This document shows positions 61,511 through 64,000 of a stretch of 64,000 nt of DNA, piece after piece. Location: the NCBI RefSeq assembly GCF_025673445.1, contig NZ_JAOVQN010000002.1, positions 310,001 to 374,000 on the forward strand, read 5' to 3'. Under the pieces are notes generated by a model, which saw only the letters and a list, made by a program, of their open reading frames with translations, made no database searches and had not been told where the DNA came from. This stretch comes from Ruegeria_B marisflavi (GTDB lineage Bacteria > Pseudomonadota > Alphaproteobacteria > Rhodobacterales > Rhodobacteraceae). How positions within the stretch are numbered: position 1 is the first letter of the stretch; each line of letters begins with the position of its first letter. The translations under genes were made by a program, and so were the position numbers.

Positions 61511-62770
61511 ATGGTCGAACGCATAGATACGCTGGTGGTCGGCGCAGGTCAGGCCGGGATCGCGATGAGCGAACATCTCGGCAAGCAGGGCGTGCCTCAT
61601 CTGGTGCTGGAGAAAAACCGGGTGGCCGAAGCCTGGCGTTCGGGCCGCTGGGATGCGCTGGTGGCCAATGGTCCGGCCTGGCACGACCGGTTCCCGAACC
61701 TTGAACATGACAGTTGCGGGCCGGATGCCTTTCCGACCAAGGAAAAAGTGGCCGATTACCTCTGTGCCTATGCCGAGATGGTGAATGCCCCGATCCACAC
61801 CGGTGTTGAGGTTCGCCGCGCCAGCCGGTTGCCCGGTCGGTCTGGTTTTCGGGTGGAAACCTCGGATGGCGTGATCGAGGCGCAGCGGATCGTTGCCGCA
61901 ACCGGCGCCTTTCAACACCCGGTGGTGCCAAGGCTGGTGCCCGAGGACAGCGGCGTGACCCAGATGCATTCCTTTGACTACCGCAATCCTGGTCAGTTGC
62001 CCGAGGGCGCGGTGCTGGTTGTCGGCGGCGGGTCCTCCGGCGCGCAGATCGCCGACGAATTGAACCGCGCCGGGCGACGTGTGTATCTGTCTATCGGTGC
62101 GCATGACCGGCCGCCACGGGCCTATCGGGGGCGCGATTATTGCTGGTGGCTGGGGGTTCTGGGCCTTTGGGATCAGGCGGCGCTGGAGCCCGGACGCGAA
62201 CATGTCGCCATCGCGGTCAGCGGCGCCTATGGCGGGGCCACGATGGATTTCCGGCGGCTGGCGAGCGAGGGCGTCACCCTGATGGGTGTGACGAAGTCCT
62301 ATGGCAATGGAGCCCTGTATTTCGCCGATGATCTTGCCGCCAACATCGCCGATGGTGACGCCAACTACCTGTCGGTGCTGGATGCCGCAGACGCCTATGC
62401 CGAACGCATGGGGCTCGACCTGCCCGAAGAGCCCGAGGCGCGCGTCGCCTGGCCCGATCCTGAGTGCCTGACTCATCCGATCCTGGAGTTGGATCTGGTA
62501 CGGGAGGGGGTTTCCACCATCATCTGGGCCACCGGGTTCCGGCAGGATTTCGGCTGGCTGGAGGTGGATGCCTTTGACAAGGTAGGCGGACCCGTTCACC
62601 AGCGCGGCGTCTCACAAGAGCCGGGGGTCTATTTCCTGGGATTGCCGTGGCAGTCACGACGCGGCTCGACATTCATCTGGGGTGTCTGGCACGATGCCAA
62701 GCACGTGGCCGACCAGATCGCGATCCAGCGCAACTACGAAGCCTACAGCCCCGCCGGGGCGCAAGCCTGA
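61511..62770 (+). CDS. Flavin-containing monooxygenase-like NAD(P)/FAD oxidoreductase
   Basis: A 419-residue protein with two dinucleotide-binding motifs: FAD at TLVVGAGQAGIAMSEHLGKQ (residues 7-26) and NAD(P)H at VLVVGGGSSGAQIADELNRA near residue 168. It resembles putative flavoprotein monooxygenases involved in K+ transport-like (CzcO) annotations. The start codon follows AGGGGACG. It is 32 bases upstream of the Rieske oxygenase gene, so the two may serve one oxidation pathway. Confidence 0.82.
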   Translation: MVERIDTLVVGAGQAGIAMSEHLGKQGVPHLVLEKNRVAEAWRSGRWDALVANGPAWHDRFPNLEHDSCGPDAFPTKEKVADYLCAYAEMVNAPIHTGVEVRRASRLPGRSGFRVETSDGVIEAQRIVAATGAFQHPVVPRLVPEDSGVTQMHSFDYRNPGQLPEGAVLVVGGGSSGAQIADELNRAGRRVYLSIGAHDRPPRAYRGRDYCWWLGVLGLWDQAALEPGREHVAIAVSGAYGGATMDFRRLASEGVTLMGVTKSYGNGALYFADDLAANIADGDANYLSVLDAADAYAERMGLDLPEEPEARVAWPDPECLTHPILELDLVREGVSTIIWATGFRQDFGWLEVDAFDKVGGPVHQRGVSQEPGVYFLGLPWQSRRGSTFIWGVWHDAKHVADQIAIQRNYEAYSPAGAQA

Positions 62771-62802
62771 CCATCTGACGACCGCAAGCAAAGAGACGTA
62801 TC

Positions 62803-63933
62803 ATGGCAAAAGACCAGATCGACCCGGTAAAGGCGCTGAGCGAGAATGTGGCGCAACCTTTCGAGAGCGCCCGTGCGATGCCGCCCGAGGTCTACACCTC
62901 GCAGGCGTTCCTGAACGAAGAGCTTGAGCATATCTTCCGCAAGGACTGGTATTGCATCGGCCGCGCCGATGCACTGGCGAAGCCGGGCGACTATGCCACC
63001 TGTGACCTGGCGGGCCAGCCGATCGCTGTCTTGCGTGACAAGGACGGCGCGCTGCGCGCGGTCAGCAACGTCTGCCTGCACCGGATGTCGACCCTGCTGC
63101 ACGGGCGCGGCAATACCCGCGCCATAGTCTGCCCCTATCACGCCTGGACGTATAATCTGGACGGCTCGCTGCGCGGCGCCCCGGCAATGACCCTGAACCA
63201 GGGGTTCTGCAAGGAGGATTACACGCTGCCCGCCATCCGCTGCGAGGAATGGCTGGGTTGGGTCTTTGTCACCCTGAACCCCGATGCGGCGCAGGTCGCG
63301 GAGACCTTGCACGAGGTGGCGGCCATGGTCGCGGGCTATGACATGACCAACTATACCGAGGCCTTCTATGAAGAGCATGTCTGGGACACCAACTGGAAGG
63401 TGCTGGCCGAGAACTTCATGGAAAGCTACCATCTGCCGGTCTGCCATGCGGGCACCATCGGTGGCCTGTCCAAGCTGGAAGAGATGGTCTGTCCGCCGGG
63501 CCTGCCGGCGTTCAACTATCATACCATCCTCAAGGACGACTCGCTGCGTATCGCCATGGCGCATCCGTCGAACGACCGGCTGCATGGCGTCGAGCGGCGC
63601 AAGACCTTCCTGTTGGCCCTCTATCCCAGCCTGCTGATCACCCTGACGCCGGGCTATTTCTGGTACCTGTCGCTGCACCCCAAGGGGCCGGGGCAGGTCC
63701 ATATCCGCTTTGGCGGTGGCATGTCGGACGACTACAAGGACGATGCCGACGCACAGCAGAACTTTGCCGATCTCAAGGAGCTGCTCGACCGGGTGAACGT
63801 CGAGGATCGCGGTTGCACCGAAAAGGTGTTCCGCGGGCTGTCGTCGGGTTTGGCCCGACCCGGACATCTGTCACATCTGGAGCGGCCCAATTACGATTTC
63901 GCCACCTATCTCTCCTCGCGGGTCTCGCAGTGA
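62803..63933 (+). CDS. Rieske non-heme iron oxygenase alpha subunit
   Basis: A 376-residue ring-hydroxylating-type oxygenase. The Rieske cluster ligands are in SNVCLHRMSTLLHG and VCPYHAWTYNLDG (CxH ... CxxH, residues 88-117). The mononuclear iron site is in ENFMESYHLPVCHAG (two His near residues 208 and 213) with a later Asp, probably in VNVEDRG. No beta subunit or reductase is seen in the window. Its type resembles betaine- and carnitine-type oxygenases more than biphenyl types, but the substrate is unknown. The stop overlaps the next start (GTGA). Confidence 0.88.
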   Translation: MAKDQIDPVKALSENVAQPFESARAMPPEVYTSQAFLNEELEHIFRKDWYCIGRADALAKPGDYATCDLAGQPIAVLRDKDGALRAVSNVCLHRMSTLLHGRGNTRAIVCPYHAWTYNLDGSLRGAPAMTLNQGFCKEDYTLPAIRCEEWLGWVFVTLNPDAAQVAETLHEVAAMVAGYDMTNYTEAFYEEHVWDTNWKVLAENFMESYHLPVCHAGTIGGLSKLEEMVCPPGLPAFNYHTILKDDSLRIAMAHPSNDRLHGVERRKTFLLALYPSLLITLTPGYFWYLSLHPKGPGQVHIRFGGGMSDDYKDDADAQQNFADLKELLDRVNVEDRGCTEKVFRGLSSGLARPGHLSHLERPNYDFATYLSSRVSQ

Positions 63934-64000
63934 GCGCCTTTGCCTTGTCCGGCGGGGCCGGGCGGTTGCAGGGGCTTCTCGACGGTTTGCAACAGACGGC
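63930..64000 (+). CDS. Start of an unidentified gene (partial)
   Basis: A GTG at 63930 overlaps the stop of the Rieske gene by 4 bases (GTGA) and opens a frame that runs off the window: VSAFALSGGAGRLQGLLDGL. The overlap indicates an operon partner of the Rieske oxygenase. Too little is visible to name it. Confidence 0.5.
   Translation, partial: MSAFALSGGAGRLQGLLDGLQQT

Noticed and set aside
1..64000. CRISPR arrays, tRNA/rRNA genes, intact transposases or prophage genes
   Set aside because: No regularly spaced direct repeats, no RNA gene signatures and no transposase or phage structural proteins were seen on either strand.

Overview
The window comes from a high-GC alphaproteobacterium, most likely a marine Rhodobacteraceae of the Roseobacter/Ruegeria type. 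This rests on gene content (two-permease phosphonate transport, the carboxynorspermidine route to spermidine, a GlpSTPQV-type transporter with a DUF2160 protein, 3- and 4-hydroxyproline catabolism) and on intergenic palindromes built around ACCAGAAAGAAGC. The species cannot be fixed from sequence alone. No rRNA, tRNA, CRISPR array, intact insertion sequence or prophage was seen.

Layout. 1-2156: end of a phosphonate uptake operon (two PhnE permeases and a hexapeptide transferase). 2256-7190: an AraC regulator, a secreted DUF1254/DUF1214 protein, an outer-membrane protein, a 2-keto-3-deoxygalactonate kinase-like protein, a thioesterase and phosphoglycolate phosphatase. 7391-11393: a fused indolepyruvate ferredoxin oxidoreductase divergent from an Lrp/AsnC regulator. 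11726-15328: a DUF3307 membrane protein divergent from a very unusual ABC-exporter-like protein with a degenerate, enlarged ATPase domain and a C-terminal cyclic-nucleotide-binding domain. 15345-26598: an Atu/Liu-like acyl-CoA catabolism cluster (TetR, two acyl-CoA dehydrogenases, AtuA-like protein, biotin-dependent carboxylase subunits, enoyl-CoA hydratase, nitronate monooxygenase, TIGR03084 protein). 26781-34236: LysR, aminotransferase, fused E1 (TPP) dehydrogenase, a FabD-like acyltransferase, a FAD oxidoreductase and an SDR lacking the YxxxK pair. 34323-38519: LysR divergent from a self-sufficient reductive dehalogenase fused to its own flavin/ferredoxin reductase. 38523-39884: MmgE/PrpD protein. 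40000-45237: a complete arginine-to-spermidine operon (arginine decarboxylase, carboxynorspermidine synthase, carboxynorspermidine decarboxylase, agmatinase).

45470-53658 is a compact hydroxyproline operon controlled by a GntR regulator: 4-hydroxyproline epimerase, D-amino-acid dehydrogenase-like flavoprotein, DapA-like deaminase and semialdehyde dehydrogenase for the 4-hydroxyproline branch, plus an AcnX-type cis-3-hydroxyproline dehydratase and a proline-racemase-family protein with a Ser/Thr pair in place of the catalytic cysteines. 53816-59761 is a GlpSTPQV-like ABC transporter whose binding protein has two in-frame stops and whose two ATPase genes each carry a frameshift; the permeases are intact. 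59847-61364 is a BlaI/BlaR1 pair whose blaR1-like gene is also broken near its 5' end. The window ends with a flavin monooxygenase-like gene, a Rieske oxygenase alpha subunit and the start of another gene.

For a second look: the pseudo-ATPase/cNMP protein; the E1 plus Met-substituted acyltransferase module; the cluster of six coding lesions in 6.5 kb; the thiol-free racemase-family protein; and several clean palindromic operators beside regulator genes.
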